The notes beneath the pieces are model-generated. The model saw only the letters and a list, made by a program, of their open reading frames with translations, ran no database searches and was not told the DNA's origin. The position numbers were made by a program, and so were the translations under genes. A stretch of 64,000 bases of DNA, taken from NCBI RefSeq assembly GCF_038502225.1, contig NC_091300.1, positions 49,404,079-49,468,078 of the forward strand. Reading direction: 5' to 3'. Positions 20,995-33,045 of this stretch are shown here, piece after piece. Within the stretch, counting starts at the first letter, position 1. Every line of letters begins with the position of its first letter. Source of the stretch: Cherax quadricarinatus (lineage: Eukaryota > Arthropoda > Malacostraca > Decapoda > Parastacidae).

Positions 20995-22930
20995 CTACAC
21001 ACCTCGTCATGTACCATGATTCATTGTTGCCTCCCTGTCAGGTATTCTCTGATCCAGTGCCTTTCCTGTTATGTGTGCCTGATCCTCTAGCTTTTGCATT
21101 AACCTCTTCTGAGGAACTATGTCGGAGGCCTTCTTGCAGTCCAATAACATGCAGTCTATCCACCACTCTCTCTCGTGTCTTACTTCTGTTACCTTGTCAC
21201 CAAACACCAGTAGGTTTGTGACATAGGATTTTCCTTCCCTGAAACCGTGCTCGTTGTCATTTATAAGCTTGTGTCTTTCTAGGTGCTCCACCACTCTAGT
21301 CCTGATCTTCTCCATAACTTTGCATACCATACACATCAGTGACACAGGTCTATAGTTTAATGCCTCTTGTCTGTCCCCTTTATTAAAAATTGGGACTATA
21401 TTTGCCTTCTTCCATACCTAAAGTAGTTGCCCAGTTTCAATGGATGTGTTGAAGATTTTTGTTAGTGGCATACACAGCATCTCTGCTTCCCTCTAAGAAC
21501 CCATGGAGAGATGTTGTCTGGTCCCACCACCTTTGAGGTATCAAGTTCACATAGGAGCTTCTTCACCTTCTCCTTGATTGTGTGTATTTCATTCAGCACT
21601 TGTTGGTGTACCTCCCTATTCTGAATTCCTGGAGTCCTTCCTCTCTCCACTGTAAATACTTTAAATCTCGTGTTGAGCTCCTCACATACCTCTTGGTCGT
21701 TTCTTGTGAACCCCCCACCTTCCTTTCTCAGCCTGATTATCTGGTCCTTGACGGTTGTTTTCCTCCTGATGTGGCTATACAACAGCTTCAGGTCAGACTT
21801 GACTTTTCATGCTATGCCATTTTCGTATTGTCGCTGAGCCTCCCTTCTTATCTGTGCATATTCGTTTCTGGCTCTTCTGATAATCTCTTTATTTTCCTGG
21901 GTCTTTTGTCTTCTGTACTTTTATCATTCTCTATTCCACTTAGTTTTTGCCTCCCTACACCTTAGGGTGAACCAAGGATTCGCTCTGGTCTTCCCATTAT
22001 TTCTGTTTCCCTTAGGAACAAAACTCTCCTCTGCCTCCTTGCATTATGCTGTCATATAGTCCATCATTTCTTGTACTGGTTTTCCTGCCAATTCTCTCTT
22101 GCACTGAACGTCTTGCAGGAAGTTCCTTATGCATCTGTACTCCCTCCTTTTGTAGTATGGTTTTTACTCATCCTTTTCCTGCTACCCTCTCTACTTGTAG
22201 TTCAGCTATGTAATCAAAGCACAGAGCTACATGATCACTAGCTTCAAGGGACCTTTCGTATGTGATATCCTCGATGTCAGAACTACTCAAGGTGAATACA
22301 AGGTCCAGTCTTGCTGGGTAATCCTCACCTCTCTCTCTGGTAGTGTCTCTAACATGTTGATGCATGAGGTTTTCCAGTACCACATCCATCATCTTGGCTC
22401 TCCATGTTTTGTGACCCCCATGGGGCTCCAGGCTTTCCCAGTCGATCTCCTTGTGATTGAAATCACCCATAACTAGTAACTTTGCTCTCCCCATGTGAAT
22501 TCTTCTCGCCACCTCGGCTAGTGTGTCAACCATTGCTCTTGTTGTATTCTTCTCTTGGCCTCCTGCAGTTCTGTGGGAGGTTGTACATTACAGCATTACC
22601 ATCTTATGGCCCTCAGACTGGATTGTTCCTACTATGTAGTCCCTTTCGCCCATTCTATCAATTCCTTCCATTTCCTCAAATCCCCATCATTTTTTAATAA
22701 GCAGTGCAACTCCTCCTCCCCCTCTTCTCTCTCTATCTTTTCTCAGGATTTGATAACTGGGCGTAAAGATTGCATCTGTTATCACCCTGGTGAGTTTCAT
22801 TTGTGAGTGCTATTATATCTGGGGATGTCTCCTTGATTCTTTCATGCCACTCCTAACATTTATTTGTTTTTCCATCTGCATTTGTATACCACACCTTCAA
22901 CGTCTTTTCTAAAACTGTGGTTTGGGGGAT
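20995..22930 (-). pseudogene. CR1 family 1, copy A, ORF2 (endonuclease and RT N-part)
   Basis: CR1-type LINE ORF2, 3'-truncated in the RT near 20995. From the 5' side: LKVWYTNADGKTNK (endonuclease start, about 22860-22900), GDFNHKEIDW (22430-22470) and SDHVALCFDY in an apurinic-type endonuclease, then an RYRRQRTQENKE-like linker, SKVVGPDNISPW and QHGFREGKS-like RT motifs. Many stops and frameshifts. It lies upstream-to-downstream in the same orientation as copies B-D. Confidence 0.78.
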
Positions 22931-23900
22931 ACATTGGAGCTGGGGAAGGAGACCTGATGAGGAACTATGGGTGGAGTTTATAATGAGGTGGGTGGGGGCA
23001 TTGGGCATGGTATGTGTGTTTTGGGTTAGAATGCTTGGTTGCATTGGGGTTGTCCTGGTTGGGGGATTTCTGTAGGTGGTTGTGAGGGAGGTTGTATTTG
23101 ATCTTCCTTCTGAGTCTAGGTTCTCCTGTCTATCTCCATCTTCACCTCATTTCCCTCCTTTCATCTCAGTACCCTCTCTTTCAGTTTCTGCCTTTCTTCT
23201 AGTGTTCTGTTGCAGTCGAGATACACCCTCCGGTACGCCAAGATGTCCCTTAGTCTTGCTTGTTTCGAACCACTTCTGCCTTAAAAATAACTTTGACCAG
23301 CCAGTGTCTTCCTTTTGCATATCCTCGTTCTCAGAAAATTTGTCAGCTAGGCAATGTCATCTTCTACTATTGCTTTCTTGATACTTTCAATCGCTTTTTT
23401 CTCCCTCCCCTTGTCTTCTTGCTTCGTAAGTTTCTCCCTCAACTTCCTGGAGCTCATAAACAAATGGTCTGTTGTTTTTCCTTCTCAGCTTTCCCTGGGC
23501 ACTGCTGTGGTCTGCTGGGGCCTCTGTATATAGCTTAGATCTTTCATTTTCTACAGACCCCTTGATTGTTCCTGATGTGATCCTCTTTTTTTCTCAGGCT
23601 CCACGATGGTCTGATAGGGCCTCTGCATACAGTTTTGCTCCTTCGTTCCCTACAGTCCCCTTGTTTGTGACTGAGGTAGCAGTTTCTGATGTCATGCCAG
23701 CATTGCTCTTTAGTTCATTAGGCTTTTTCAGATTTTTCAGTTCCTCTTGTAATCTCTGAATCTTAGCCTCTGCTGCTGTGACTTGCATCTTCCACTTCTT
23801 GCTCTCAGCAGCTATCCTCCCCTCCATTTTTATGCTAAGCTCTTCTAGCTTCCTTCCCCACTCATGTTCACTTTTCATGAGCTCTGCTACTCAATTTTCC
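22931..23900 (-). pseudogene. CR1 family 1, copy A, ORF1 with coiled coil
   Basis: Fragments of a LINE ORF1 RNA-binding protein. The best frame (23878-23594) is a charged heptad-rich helix with KMEGRIAAESKKWKMQ and RLQEELKNLKK, a likely trimerising coiled coil. The downstream part, matching the RRM-like segment of copy D (30662-30994), is broken. Coiled coil plus RRM order is usual for L1-like and some CR1/L2 ORF1s. Confidence 0.62.
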
Positions 23901-23984
23901 TTCCCTGACTCATCTTCCAGTCCCCTGTTTTTCCATCCTGCTCTCTGGCAAACCATTTTTTTTTATTGCCACAGGATGAAAAAC

Positions 23985-24315
23985 TTATGTATTTATGTGT
24001 AGTTGTTTGCGATATGTTTGTCTGAGTGTGTGGGGGGGGGTGGAGGGAGGGAGAGGAGGAAGCTGAAGACAGAGGCGAAATGGGAGAGGTGGGGAGGGGG
24101 AAAGAGGGGGGAATATGGAGAGAGAGAGAAGGGAGAAGCAAAGGGGGAGAGAGAATGGGAGAGGGAGAAGGGGAATGATGGAGAGGAGGAGGAGGGGGAG
24201 GAGGAGGGGGAGGAGGAGGAGAGTGAGAGAGAGGGGGGATCAGGGGAGTGGGAGAGAGGTGGGGGGAGGGTGCTGGGGGAGAGAGTGTGTGTGGGTCTGT
24301 ATATGTGGGAATGTA
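23985..24315. repeat. G-rich purine tract, putative 5' region of CR1 family 1 copy A
   Basis: GGGGAGG/GAGAG-rich on the plus strand. A parallel tract (31620-31955) lies at the same place upstream of copy D ORF1, supporting a shared 5' untranslated region. Confidence 0.6.
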
Positions 24316-26548
24316 CTCACCTATTTTTGGTTGCAGGGGTCGTGTGTGTGTATGTACTCACCTGTATGTGCTTGCAGGGGTCGAGTCATAGCTCCTAGCC
24401 CCGCCTTATCACTGGTCGATACTAATTCACTCTCTCCCTGCTCCATGATATTTGTCATACCTCTTCTTAAAGCTATTTATGGAACTTGCTTCCACTACTT
24501 CACTCTCCAGATTATTCCAGTTCCGGACAACTCTAAGACTAAAGAAATACTTCCTAACATGCCTATTACTCATCTGGGTTTTCAGTTTAAAATTGTGTCC
24601 CCTTGTTTCTGTATCCCATCTCTGTCCACCTTGTCAATGCCTCTTAGTATTTTATACGTTGCTATCATGTCTCCCCTATCCCTCCTGTCCTTTAGTGTTA
24701 TCAGGTTGAGTTCCCTTAACCTCTCCTCATAAGACATATTCCTCAGTTCCGGGACTAATCGTGTTGCAAATTTTTGCACTTTTTCCAGTTTCGTGACGTG
24801 TTTGACTAGGTGAGGCTTCGAAACTGGCGCTGCATATTCCAGTATAGGCCTGACGTACACGGTGTACAATACCATGAATAACTCTTTACTCAGATGTTTA
24901 AACGCCAATCTCAGGTTTGCCAATCTCCCATATGCTGCAGCAGTTATTTGATTGAAGTGTGCCTCAGGGGATATGTTCGTTATAATGCTTACCCTAAGAT
25001 CCTTTTCTTTAACTGACGTTTGCAGCTGTTGGTTTCCTAACCTGTACTCCGTCTGCGGTCTTCTGTGTCCTTCCTCAATCTTCATGACCTTACACTTACT
25101 GGGGTTAAACTCCAGGAGCCATTTGTCGGACCACACTTGTAGTTTGTCCAGATCCCCTTGTAATCTTAACTGATCCCGCCCACTTGTATTCTCCTCATCA
25201 GTTTCACATCATCAGCGAACAGTGACACTTCTGAATCTATTCCTTCCACCATGTCATTCACGTATACAAGAAACAGCACCGGGCCTAGGACTGAACCTTG
25301 TGGAACCCCACTCGACACATTCGCCCACACTGACACTTCAGCACGTACCAACACACGTTGTTTCCTTCCTGTCAGGTATTCCCTGACCCATTGCAGTACT
25401 TTCCCTGTTATTCCTGCCTGCTACTCTAATTTTTGCACCAGTCTCTTGTGTGGTACTGTGTCAAAAGCCTTCTTGCAATCTAAAAAGATGCAATCTACCC
25501 ATCCCTCTCTCTCCTGTCTTACTTCTGTTACCTTATCGTAGAACTCAAGTAAATTTGTGACACAGGATTTCCCATCTCTGAAGCCATGCTGACTGTCATG
25601 TATGAGCCCAATCTTTTCAATGTGTTCCACTACTTTTCTCCTGATAATCTTTTCCATGACTTTACATACTATACAAGTCAGTGACACTGGTCTGTAGTTT
25701 AATGCTGCCTGTCTGTCCCCTTTCTTAAAAATTGGAACTACATGTGCTGTCTTCCACGCCTCAGGCAACTGCCCTGTTTCGATAGATTTACTGAAGATTG
25801 CTGCTAATGGCACACACAGTTCCTCTGCTCCCTCTCTCAGTATCCATGGAAATATGTTATCTGGGCCCACTGCCTTTGAGGTATCGAGTTCGTCTAGCAG
25901 TTTCTTCACCTCTACCTTGGTTATGTGTATTGTGTCCAGCGCCTGCTGGTGCACCCTACCTCCACAGTTTGCTGGAAGCATTCCTGACTCTATTGTGAAT
26001 ACTTCTCTAAATCTTTTGTTTAGTTCATCACATACTTCTTGGTCACTCTTCGTCAGCTCCCCTCCTTCTTTCCTCAGCCTGATTACCTGGTCCTTGACTG
26101 TTGTTTTTCTCCTAATGTGACTGTATAACAACTTTGGTTCAGATTTGGCTTTTGATGCTATGTCGTTCTCGTATTGCCTCTGGGCCTCTCTCCTTATCCT
26201 TGCATATTCGTTTCTGGTTCTTCTGCTCAGCTCCTTGTTTTCTTGAGTCCTTTGCCTTCTATACCTTTTCCATGCTCTAGCACACTTGGCTTTGGCCTCT
26301 TTACACCTCCAATTAAACCATGGGCTCACTCTGGTCTTACCATTTTTTCTGTTGCCCTTTGGTATGAACCTTTCCTCTGCCTCCCTGCACTTAGTGGTTA
26401 CTATTTCCATCATTTCATTTACTGTCTTTCCATCTAGTTCTCTTTCCCACTGCACTTCATGCAGGAAACTTCTCATTCCTATGTAGTCCCCTTTTTTGAA
26501 GTTTGGTTTCTCTCTTTGTTCTCGTGCTGCTGCGCTCTCCACTATTAA

Positions 26549-26550
<2 letters not shown>
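24316..26550 (-). pseudogene. CR1 family 1, copy B, ORF2 (linker, RT, C-terminus, 3' tail)
   Basis: 5'-truncated copy beginning after (AC)n at 26551. The 5'-most frame (26550-25421) has KKGDYIGMRSFLHEVQWERE, the SKAVGPDNIFPW motif, QHGFRDGKS and FLDCKKAFDTVPHKRL. The frame shifts near 25420, then [19 protein letters not shown] and FADDVKLM (25354-25166), then the C-terminal DRRDRGDMIATYKILRGID (24660-24700). The 3' tail at 24316-24420 has the GGTTGCAGGGGTCG and GTACTCACCT motifs typical of this family. Confidence 0.82.

Positions 26551-26605
<55 letters not shown>
26551..26605. repeat. (GT)n microsatellite between CR1 copies B and C
   Basis: Pure GT on the plus strand. On the minus strand it directly follows the copy C 3' end GTGAGTACACAC, so it may be the LINE's own tail. 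Confidence 0.93.
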
Positions 26606-26608
<3 letters not shown>

Positions 26609-27927
26609 CACCTAGTTGTACTCGCCTAGTTGTGGTTGCAGGGGTCGAGTCATAGCTCCTGGCACCGCCTCTTCATTGGTCGCTACTGGGTCACTCTCCC
26701 TGAACAATGAGCTTTATCATACCTCTACTTAAAGCTATGTATGGATCCTGCCTCCACTACAACGCTTCCCAGACTATTCCACTTCCTGACTACTCTGTGA
26801 CTGAAGAAATACTTGTGAACCCTTGTTTCTGTTCCCATCTCTAACCTTGTTATTCCGCGCAGACGTGCTTGACCCTTCTGTCCTCCAGGTGTGGATTCCA
26901 AATTGGTGCTGCATACTCCAATATGGGCTTGACGTATATGGTGTACAAAGTCTTGAACGATTCCTTACTGAGGTATTGGAAAGCTATCCTTAAGTTTGCC
27001 AGACGCTGGTATGCTGCAGCAGTTATCTGATTGATGTGCGCTTCAGGAGATGTGTTCGGCATTATACTCACCATAAGATCTTTTTCCTTGAGTGAGGTTT
27101 GCAGTCTTTAGCCACCTAGACTATACTCTGTCTGCGGTCTTCTTGGCCCTTCCCCGATCTTCATGACTTTGCATTTGGCGGGGTTAAATTCAAGGAGCCA
27201 GTTGCTGAACCAGCTTTGTAGCCTGTCCAGGTCTCTTTGTAGTCCTGCCTGATCCTCGAACGATTTGATTCTCCTAATTAACTTCACATCATCTGCAAAC
27301 AAGGACACTTCTAAGTCTATCCCTTCCGTTATGTCATTTACATATACCAAAAACAGCACAGGTCCTAGGACTGACCCCTCTGAAATCACGCTTGTCACAG
27401 GCGTCCACTCTGACACCTCGTCACCTACCATGATTCGTTGTTGCCTCCCTGTCAGGTATTCTCTGATCCATTGCAGTGCCTTTTCTGTTATGTGTGCCTG
27501 ATCCTCTAGCTTTTGCATTAACCTCTTGTGAGGAACTGTGTCGAAGGCCTTCTTGGTCTGGTGCCGTGCTCCTTCCTTGAGTGGAGGTGACCAGACTGGG
27601 TGATTCATTGGGCTTATCAGGGGGGGGGGGTCACATGGACCTGCTCTGCATGGGTCCGTAGGCCTGTTGCAGTGTTCCTTCTTTCTTATGTTCTTATGTT
27701 CTTGCAGTCCAAGAAAATGCAGGTTATCCACCCCTCTCTCTCTTGTCTTACTTCTGTCACCTTGTCATAAAACTCCAGTAGGTTTGTGACACAGGATTTT
27801 CCTTTCCTGAAACCGTGCTGGTTGTCGATTATACACTTGTTTCTTTCCAGGTGCTCCACCACTCTCCTCCTTATGATCTTTTCCATGACTGTGCATACTA
27901 TACACGTTAGTGACACAGGTCTGTAGT
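26606..27927 (-). pseudogene. CR1 family 1, copy C, RT and C-terminus, split by a CR1 family 2 tail
   Basis: RT fragment with IIRRRVVEHLERNKCI, QHGFRKGKSCVTNLLEFYDK (27916-27720), then KKAFDTVPHKRLMQKLEDQAH and FADDVKLIRRI (27550-27255) and a decayed C-terminus. Its 3' tail at 26606-26690 contains GTTGCAGGGGTCGAGTCATA. A 148-bp insert at 27556-27703 interrupts it. 5'-truncated at 27927. Confidence 0.8.
27556..27703 (+). mobile_element. CR1 family 2 3'-tail insertion ending (TTCTTATG)n
   Basis: Carries GGTCTGGTGCCGTGCTCC, CATGGACCTGCTCTGCATGG and TTCTTATGTTCTTATGTTC, matching the 3' untranslated tail of family 2 and its octamer repeat. The hexamer TTCTTG occurs at both borders (a possible short target duplication). 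It shows family 2 active after family 1 copy C. Confidence 0.65.
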
Positions 27928-28065
27928 TGTGTATGTGTGTGTGTGTGTGTGTTTCTGTGCGGAATAATATGAGTGTGGCTTTATAAAGTGTGTGAAAAGT
28001 AGTGGGTGAGATTGTGTGTTATTGTGTATGAATGTGTATGTGGAATTTGTGTGACACATAGTCTG

Positions 28066-28252
28066 ATGATAAATTAGACACATGTGCAACTCTTGGGTAT
28101 CTTTATTGAGGAAACGTTTCGCCACACAGTGGCTTCATCAGTCCATACAAAGGAAAATCTTGAAGAACAGGAGTAGAATGAGGTAATCAGTCCCTCAACC
28201 TTGAGTCGATGTGGTCAGTCCATCAATCTTGAATAGAATACGGCATACAGTG
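28066..28252 (-). mobile_element. Family B hammerhead unit inserted in the repeat
   Basis: ATAAATTAGACAC start and GGCATAC end match the family B insert at 3286-3550. The sister repeat at 31990-32575 lacks it, so it is an insertion. No ORF. Confidence 0.72.
28101..28152 (-). ncRNA. Hammerhead ribozyme, family B, intact core
   Basis: Minus strand CTGATGA, stem II GCCAC/GTGGC, GAAACGTT and TCC with GGA in helix I. All catalytic positions are consensus. Confidence 0.78.
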
Positions 28253-28671
28253 CTCTTCCTGACCTGTCCCACACCCACCTATTAGCTTTATGTCTTCTAT
28301 GCTTCATCTGTCTCCTCGCTCTATTCTATTATAAATTGCCAATTGCTATTCGTTATCGAGTATTTGATATCCTATTCTTTATCATAGTAAGAGAGTTGGA
28401 CCGTTCACGAACAGCTTGGCGGTAAATTGGAACTCAACACCCGACTCCCAGCAAACCTCGCATAGGTTAGATATTTGCGATGCAGCCTGCAGCAGCCTGC
28501 AACAGCCTGCAGAAGCCTGTAGATTGTCCAACTCGATGTGATGTCCTGGCGTATATCCACTTCTGTTTTTTGTCATATATAATATAACCTATTCACTGTA
28601 TTTCTTTCACTGGTCACACATTTATTTCACTTTATTATCTTTCTTGGGTGACACGTGGCAACGTCGCTTGT

Positions 28672-30645
28672 GTGTGTACTCACCTATTTGTGGTTGCAGG
28701 GGTCGATTCATAGCTCCTGGCCCCGCCTCTTCACTGATTGCTACTAGGTCCTCTCTCTCCCTGCTCCATGAGCTTTATCATACCTCGCCTTAAAACTATG
28801 TATGGTTCCCGCTTCCACTACGTCGCTTTCTAGGCTATTCCACGGCCTGACTACTCTATGACTGAAGAAATACTTCCTAACATCCCTTTGATTCATCTGA
28901 GTCTTCAACTTCCAATTGTGACCTCTTGTTTCTGTGTCCCATCTCTGGAACATCCCGTCTTTGTCCACCTTGTCTATTCCGAGCAGTATTTTATATGTCG
29001 TTATCATGTCTCCCCTGACCCTCCTGTCCTCCAGTGTCGTCAGGCCGATTTCCCTCAACCTTTCTTCGTAGGACAATCCCCATAGCTCTGGGACTAGTCT
29101 TGTTGCAAACCTTTGTACTTTCTCTAATTTCTTGACGTGCTTGACCAGCTGTGGGTTCCAAACTGGTGCTGCATACTCCAGTATGGGCCTGACGTAAATG
29201 ATATACAGAGTCTTGAGCGATTTCTTACTGAGGTATCGGAACGCTATCCGTAGGTTTGCCAGACGCCTATATGCTGCAGCAGTTATCTGATTGATGTGTG
29301 CCTCAGGAGATATGCTCGGTGTTATACTCACCTCCAGATCTTTCTCCTTGAGTGAGGTTTGCAGTCTTTGGCCATCTAGACTATATTGTGTATGCGGTCT
29401 TCTTTGCCCTTCCCCAATCTCAATGACTTTGCATTTGGCAGGGTTAAACTCAAGGAGCCAGTTGCTGGACCAGGCTTGTAGCCTGTCCAGGTCTCTTTGT
29501 AGTCCTGCCTGATATTCGTCCGATTTGATTCTTCTCATTAACTTCACATCATCTGCAAACAAGGACACTTCTGAGTCTATCCCTTCCATTATGTCGTTCA
29601 CATATACCAAAAACAGCACAGGTCCTAGGACTGACCCCTGTGGAACCCTGCTTGTCAGAGGCGCCCACTCTGACACCTCGTCACGTACCATGACTAGTTG
29701 TTGCCTCCCTGTCAGGTATTCTCTGATCCATTGCAGTGCCTTTCCTGTTAAGTGTGCCTGATCCTCTAGCTTTTGAAGTAACCTCTTGTGAGGAACTGTG
29801 TCGAAGGCCTTCTTGCAGTCCAAGAAAATGCAGGTTATCCTCCCCTCTCTCTCTTGTCTTACTTCAGTCACCTTGTCATAAAACTCCAGTAGGTTTGTGA
29901 CACAGGATTTTCCTTCCCTGAAACCGTGCTGGTTGCCAATTATACACTTGTTTCTTTCCAGGTGCTCCACCACTCTCCTCCTGATGATCTTCTCCATGAC
30001 TTTGCATACTATTCACGTTAGTGATACAGATCTGTAGTTTAATGCCTCATGTCTGTCTCCCTTTTTAAAAATTGGGACTACATTTTCCATTTTCCATACC
30101 TCAGGGAGTTGCCCAGTTTCAATGGGTGTGTTGAAGATCTTTGTTAATGGCACACACAATATCTCTGCTCCCTCTATATGGACCCACGGAGAGATGTTGT
30201 CTGGTCCTACTGCCTTTGAGGTGTCAAGTTCACATAGCAGCTTCTTCACCTCCTCCTTGGTTATGTGTACCTCAACCAGCGCTTGTTGGTGTACCCCCCT
30301 GTTCTGATTTCCTGGAGTCCTACTGGTTTCCACTGTAAATACTTCTTTAAATCTCGTGTTGAGCTCCTCACATACCTCTCGGTCGTTTCTTGTGAACTCC
30401 CTATCACCCTTCCTCAGTCTGATTACCTGGTCCTTGACTGTTGTTTTCTGATGTGGCTATACAACAGCTTCGGGTCAGACTTGACTTTCGATGCAATGTC
30501 ATTTTCATATTGTTGCTGAGCCTCCCTTCTTATCTGTGCATATTCGTTTCTGGCTCTTCGGCTAATCTCTTTATTTTCCTGAGTTCTCTGTCTTCTGTAC
30601 CTTTTCCATTCTCTAGTACACCTAGTTTTTGCCTCCCTACACCTG
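28672..30645 (-). pseudogene. CR1 family 1, copy D, ORF2 (RT and C-terminus)
   Basis: Best preserved copy of the family: an uninterrupted 417-codon frame (29997-28744) with VVEHLERNKCIIGNQHGFRE, AFDTVPHKRLLQKL, GSVLGPVLFLVYVNDI, FADDVKLM, ILEYAAPVWNPQLVKH, DRRVRGDMITTYKIL and a complete C-terminus. Upstream frames (30333-30013 and 30640-30423) supply TSKAVGPDNISPW and the RYRRQRTQENKE linker but are shifted. The endonuclease is missing: at about 30645 the linker is joined straight to ORF1, an internal deletion. The 3' tail with GGTTGCAGGGGTCG is at 28672-28740. Confidence 0.85.
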
Positions 30646-31560
30646 TCGCGGTCACAAACTGCTAATCCCCAAAGCAGCTCAGGGTCTGTGACCTCACGTG
30701 ACGACTGACCACTGACCACTGTGTTCTGTCGAGGTCGAGATACACCTTCCTGTATGCTGGCATGTCCCTTAATCTTGCTTTCTCCTGCAGGATCCTGTTC
30801 CGAGTCGATTCTGCCTTGAAAGTCACTTTCACTGGCCGGGTTCTTCTTCTTGTAAACCCCCCTATTCTCCAAAAATTTTCCAGCTGGGTCATGTCATCTT
30901 CTCCTATTGCTTTTATGATGCTTTCAATGGTTTTTTTTACCTTGTTTTCTTGCTTCATATGTTTCCCCTTCAATTTCCATACACAAAGACTCACCTCTCC
31001 CTTTCAATCTCCCAATGTGTATCCTTGTGTATCCACTCATTCAATTTATTTTCCTCCATTGCAGCTTTCCTTTCTTCAGTTTCACTATCTATTGTACTTG
31101 GGCTCAGTGGCCTGTCATTTTCCCTTCTCGGCTTTCCCTGGGCTCTGCTGTGGTCTATTAGGGCCTCCACATATAGCTTAGCTCTTTCCTTTACTACAGT
31201 CCCCTCTGATAGAACTTCTACATGCAGTTTTGCTCCTTCTTTCCCTACAGTCCCCTTATATGTGACTGAGGTAGCAGTCTCTGATGTCATTCCCAAAATG
31301 TTCTTTAGGCTGTTTCAGATTTTTTTCAGTTCCTCTACTAATCTCTGTATCCTAGCCTCTGCTGCTATGACTTGCATCTCCCACTTCTTGCTTTCCATAT
31401 CTATCCTCTCTTCCATTCTCATGCTAAGTTCTTCTAGTTTCTTTTCCCATTCTTGTTCCCTTTTTGTGAGCTCTGCTGCCCAGTCTTCCTTTGCAGATTC
31501 ATCCTCCTGTCCATTGGTTTTCCTTCCTGCTCTCTGGCAATCTTTTTTTTTTTATTTTGA
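30646..31560 (-). pseudogene. CR1 family 1, copy D, ORF1 (coiled coil and RRM-like)
   Basis: LINE ORF1 fragment. The N-terminal coiled coil region is read from 31540 downward in broken frames. The segment at 30994-30662 contains IIKAIGEDDMTQLENFWRIG and RPVKVTFKAESTRN followed by ILQEKARLRD, a pattern seen in RRM-type LINE ORF1 proteins that bind element RNA. Stops and a deletion into ORF2 make it non-functional. Confidence 0.65.
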
Positions 31561-31619
31561 TTGCCCCAGAAAGGAAAACTTATGTAATTCTGCATGTTAG
31601 GTTAGTAGTGTGTTTGTCC

Positions 31620-31895
31620 GACTGTGGGGGGGGGAAGGTAGAGGAGAACTGTGGATAGTGGTTATATGGGAGAGGGGTGGGGAGGGGGATTTAGGGGGGA
31701 ATATGGGGAGTGAGAAGGAGGGAGAAGCAAGGGGGAGAATGGGAGAGAGAGAGGGGGGAAAGAGGGAGAGGTGGGGAGGAGGAGGGTGACTGAGAGAGGG
31801 GGGGATCAGGGGAAGGAGTGAGAGGTTGGTGGGGCAGGGGGGAAGTGTATGTGTGAGTCTGTATATGTGGGTGAGTGGGTGGGTGTGTGTGTGTG

Positions 31896-31955
<60 letters not shown>
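31620..31955. repeat. G-rich tract and (GT)n, putative CR1 family 1 5' region
   Basis: Purine-rich GGGGGAGAATGGG-like sequence passing into (GT)n from about 31880. Parallel to 23985-24315. Confidence 0.7.
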
Positions 31956-31957
<2 letters not shown>

Positions 31958-32010
31958 CACATAGTTGAGGTTGCAAGGGTCGAGTCCAAGCTCCTGGCCC
32001 CGTGTGTGTG
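31956..32010 (-). repeat. CR1 family 1 3'-tail snippet
   Basis: GTGCTCACATAGTTGAGG and TTGCAAGGGTCGAGTCC match the family's last ~50 bp only. A severely 5'-truncated insertion. Confidence 0.65.
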
Positions 32011-32580
32011 TGTGGGGGGGAATTATGTGTGGAATTATGTGTGGGTTTATTAAGTGTCTGAAAAGTAGGTGGAATTGTGCATTGGAGTGTTATGTGGAGT
32101 CACAGTGGTCCCTTACCTGACCACAACCTCTTGTGACCTGACCCACACCGTCCTGTGACTTGACGCACACCTACTTGCAATGCTGCCCTCTATGCTTTTA
32201 CTCCCACCTAGGCTTATAGTAACTTACTCGCCTTGTTCCATAGAATACCAATTGTTATTCCTTATTGAGTACTTGAGTGCCTATTCTTTGTCATGCTAGG
32301 AGAGTTGGACCATTCACAATCAGTTTGGCGGTTAATTGGAACCCAAAACCCCACACCCAAACAACTATGCATAGGTGATTACAGAACTTGCAATGCAGCT
32401 GTAGCAGCCTGTAGAGTGTCCAGCTCGATGTGACGTCCTGGCGTAGATCCACCTCAATTTCTTCTCGTTATATAATGTACCCTATTCACTGTATTTCTCT
32501 CACTGGTCACACGATTGTTTGACTTTATTATCTTTCTTGGGTGACACGTGACAGCATCGCCTGAGCCCTACCTGCTCTGG
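32011..32580. repeat. Diverged repeat unit, copy 2 (empty of the family B insert)
   Basis: Homologous to 27928-28671 without the hammerhead insertion. It provides the pre-insertion reference. Confidence 0.6.
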
Positions 32581-32757
32581 AACCACCACCACGCTTTACT
32601 TTGCAGATCACTTACAAAATTGTGGCTCTCCCAACACTTATGTGGCTCAGGCAGATTGTAAATGGCTTCAAGGAATTGTTCACTACCTTAACACACTTAG
32701 CAACACTTGCAGTACACTTGGGTAGTCCTCAAAAACACTTATATTCGCAGATAGGTA
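32581..32757. other. Unassigned spacer
   Basis: No convincing frame or repeat seen. Confidence 0.4.
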
Positions 32758-32870
32758 AACATAAGAACAATAAAAAGAAGGAACACTGCAGCAGGCCTAC
32801 TGGCCCATGCAAAGCAGGTCCAAGTCTCCCACCAGCCCAAGCCAATGCCCCAGCCTAAAAAATAAACCAT
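32758..32870 (+). repeat. CR1 family 2 3'-tail fragment
   Basis: ACATAAGAACAATAAAAAGA, CTGCAGCAGGCCTACTGGCC and CAAGCCAATGCCCCAGCC belong to the family 2 untranslated tail. Confidence 0.65.
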
Positions 32871-33045
32871 ACCATGGGCAGGGATAGAACCCGCGATCAG
32901 AGACTCTCAAAACTCCAGACCGTCACGTTAACCACTGGACCAGCTAGTCACAAGAAGATTCGTCCAACTAGGTATATTTCTACACCATAGGAAAGTTAGC
33001 ATAGGCACCACTATGACCACAAAAGCAAGTTAATACAGCCTAGTC
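32871..33045 (-). mobile_element. tRNA-derived SINE copy
   Basis: Minus strand has an A-box-like TGGTCCAGTGG and a B-box-like GCGGGTTCTATCCC, spaced as in a tRNA, with GGAGTTTTGAGA between, and a 5' leader with ATACCTAGTTGGACGAATC. Further copies lie at 34191-34888. It has pol III promoter elements but no coding capacity. Confidence 0.75.

Larger units (their letters stand above)
27928..28671. repeat. Diverged repeat unit, copy 1 (with family B insert)
   Basis: Non-coding block homologous to 31990-32575: it shares GAGAGTTGGACC, GCCTGTAGA, CTCGATGTGA, GTCCTGGCGTA, ATTCACTGTATTTC and TTCTTGGGTGACACGTG. Each copy lies just beyond the 5' side of a minus-strand CR1 family 1 copy, so it may be the distal 5' region of that LINE or an independent duplicated repeat. 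Confidence 0.6.

Noticed and set aside
24003..24398. 131- and 205-codon Glu/Arg/Gly-rich ORFs at 24.0-24.7 kb
   Set aside because: They arise from a purine-rich GA tract and pass into antisense CR1 sequence.
32871..33045. Functional tRNA gene on the minus strand
   Set aside because: A and B boxes are present, but the cloverleaf is not complete, the B box has a substitution in the invariant part, and the sequence recurs with the same flanks as a SINE.
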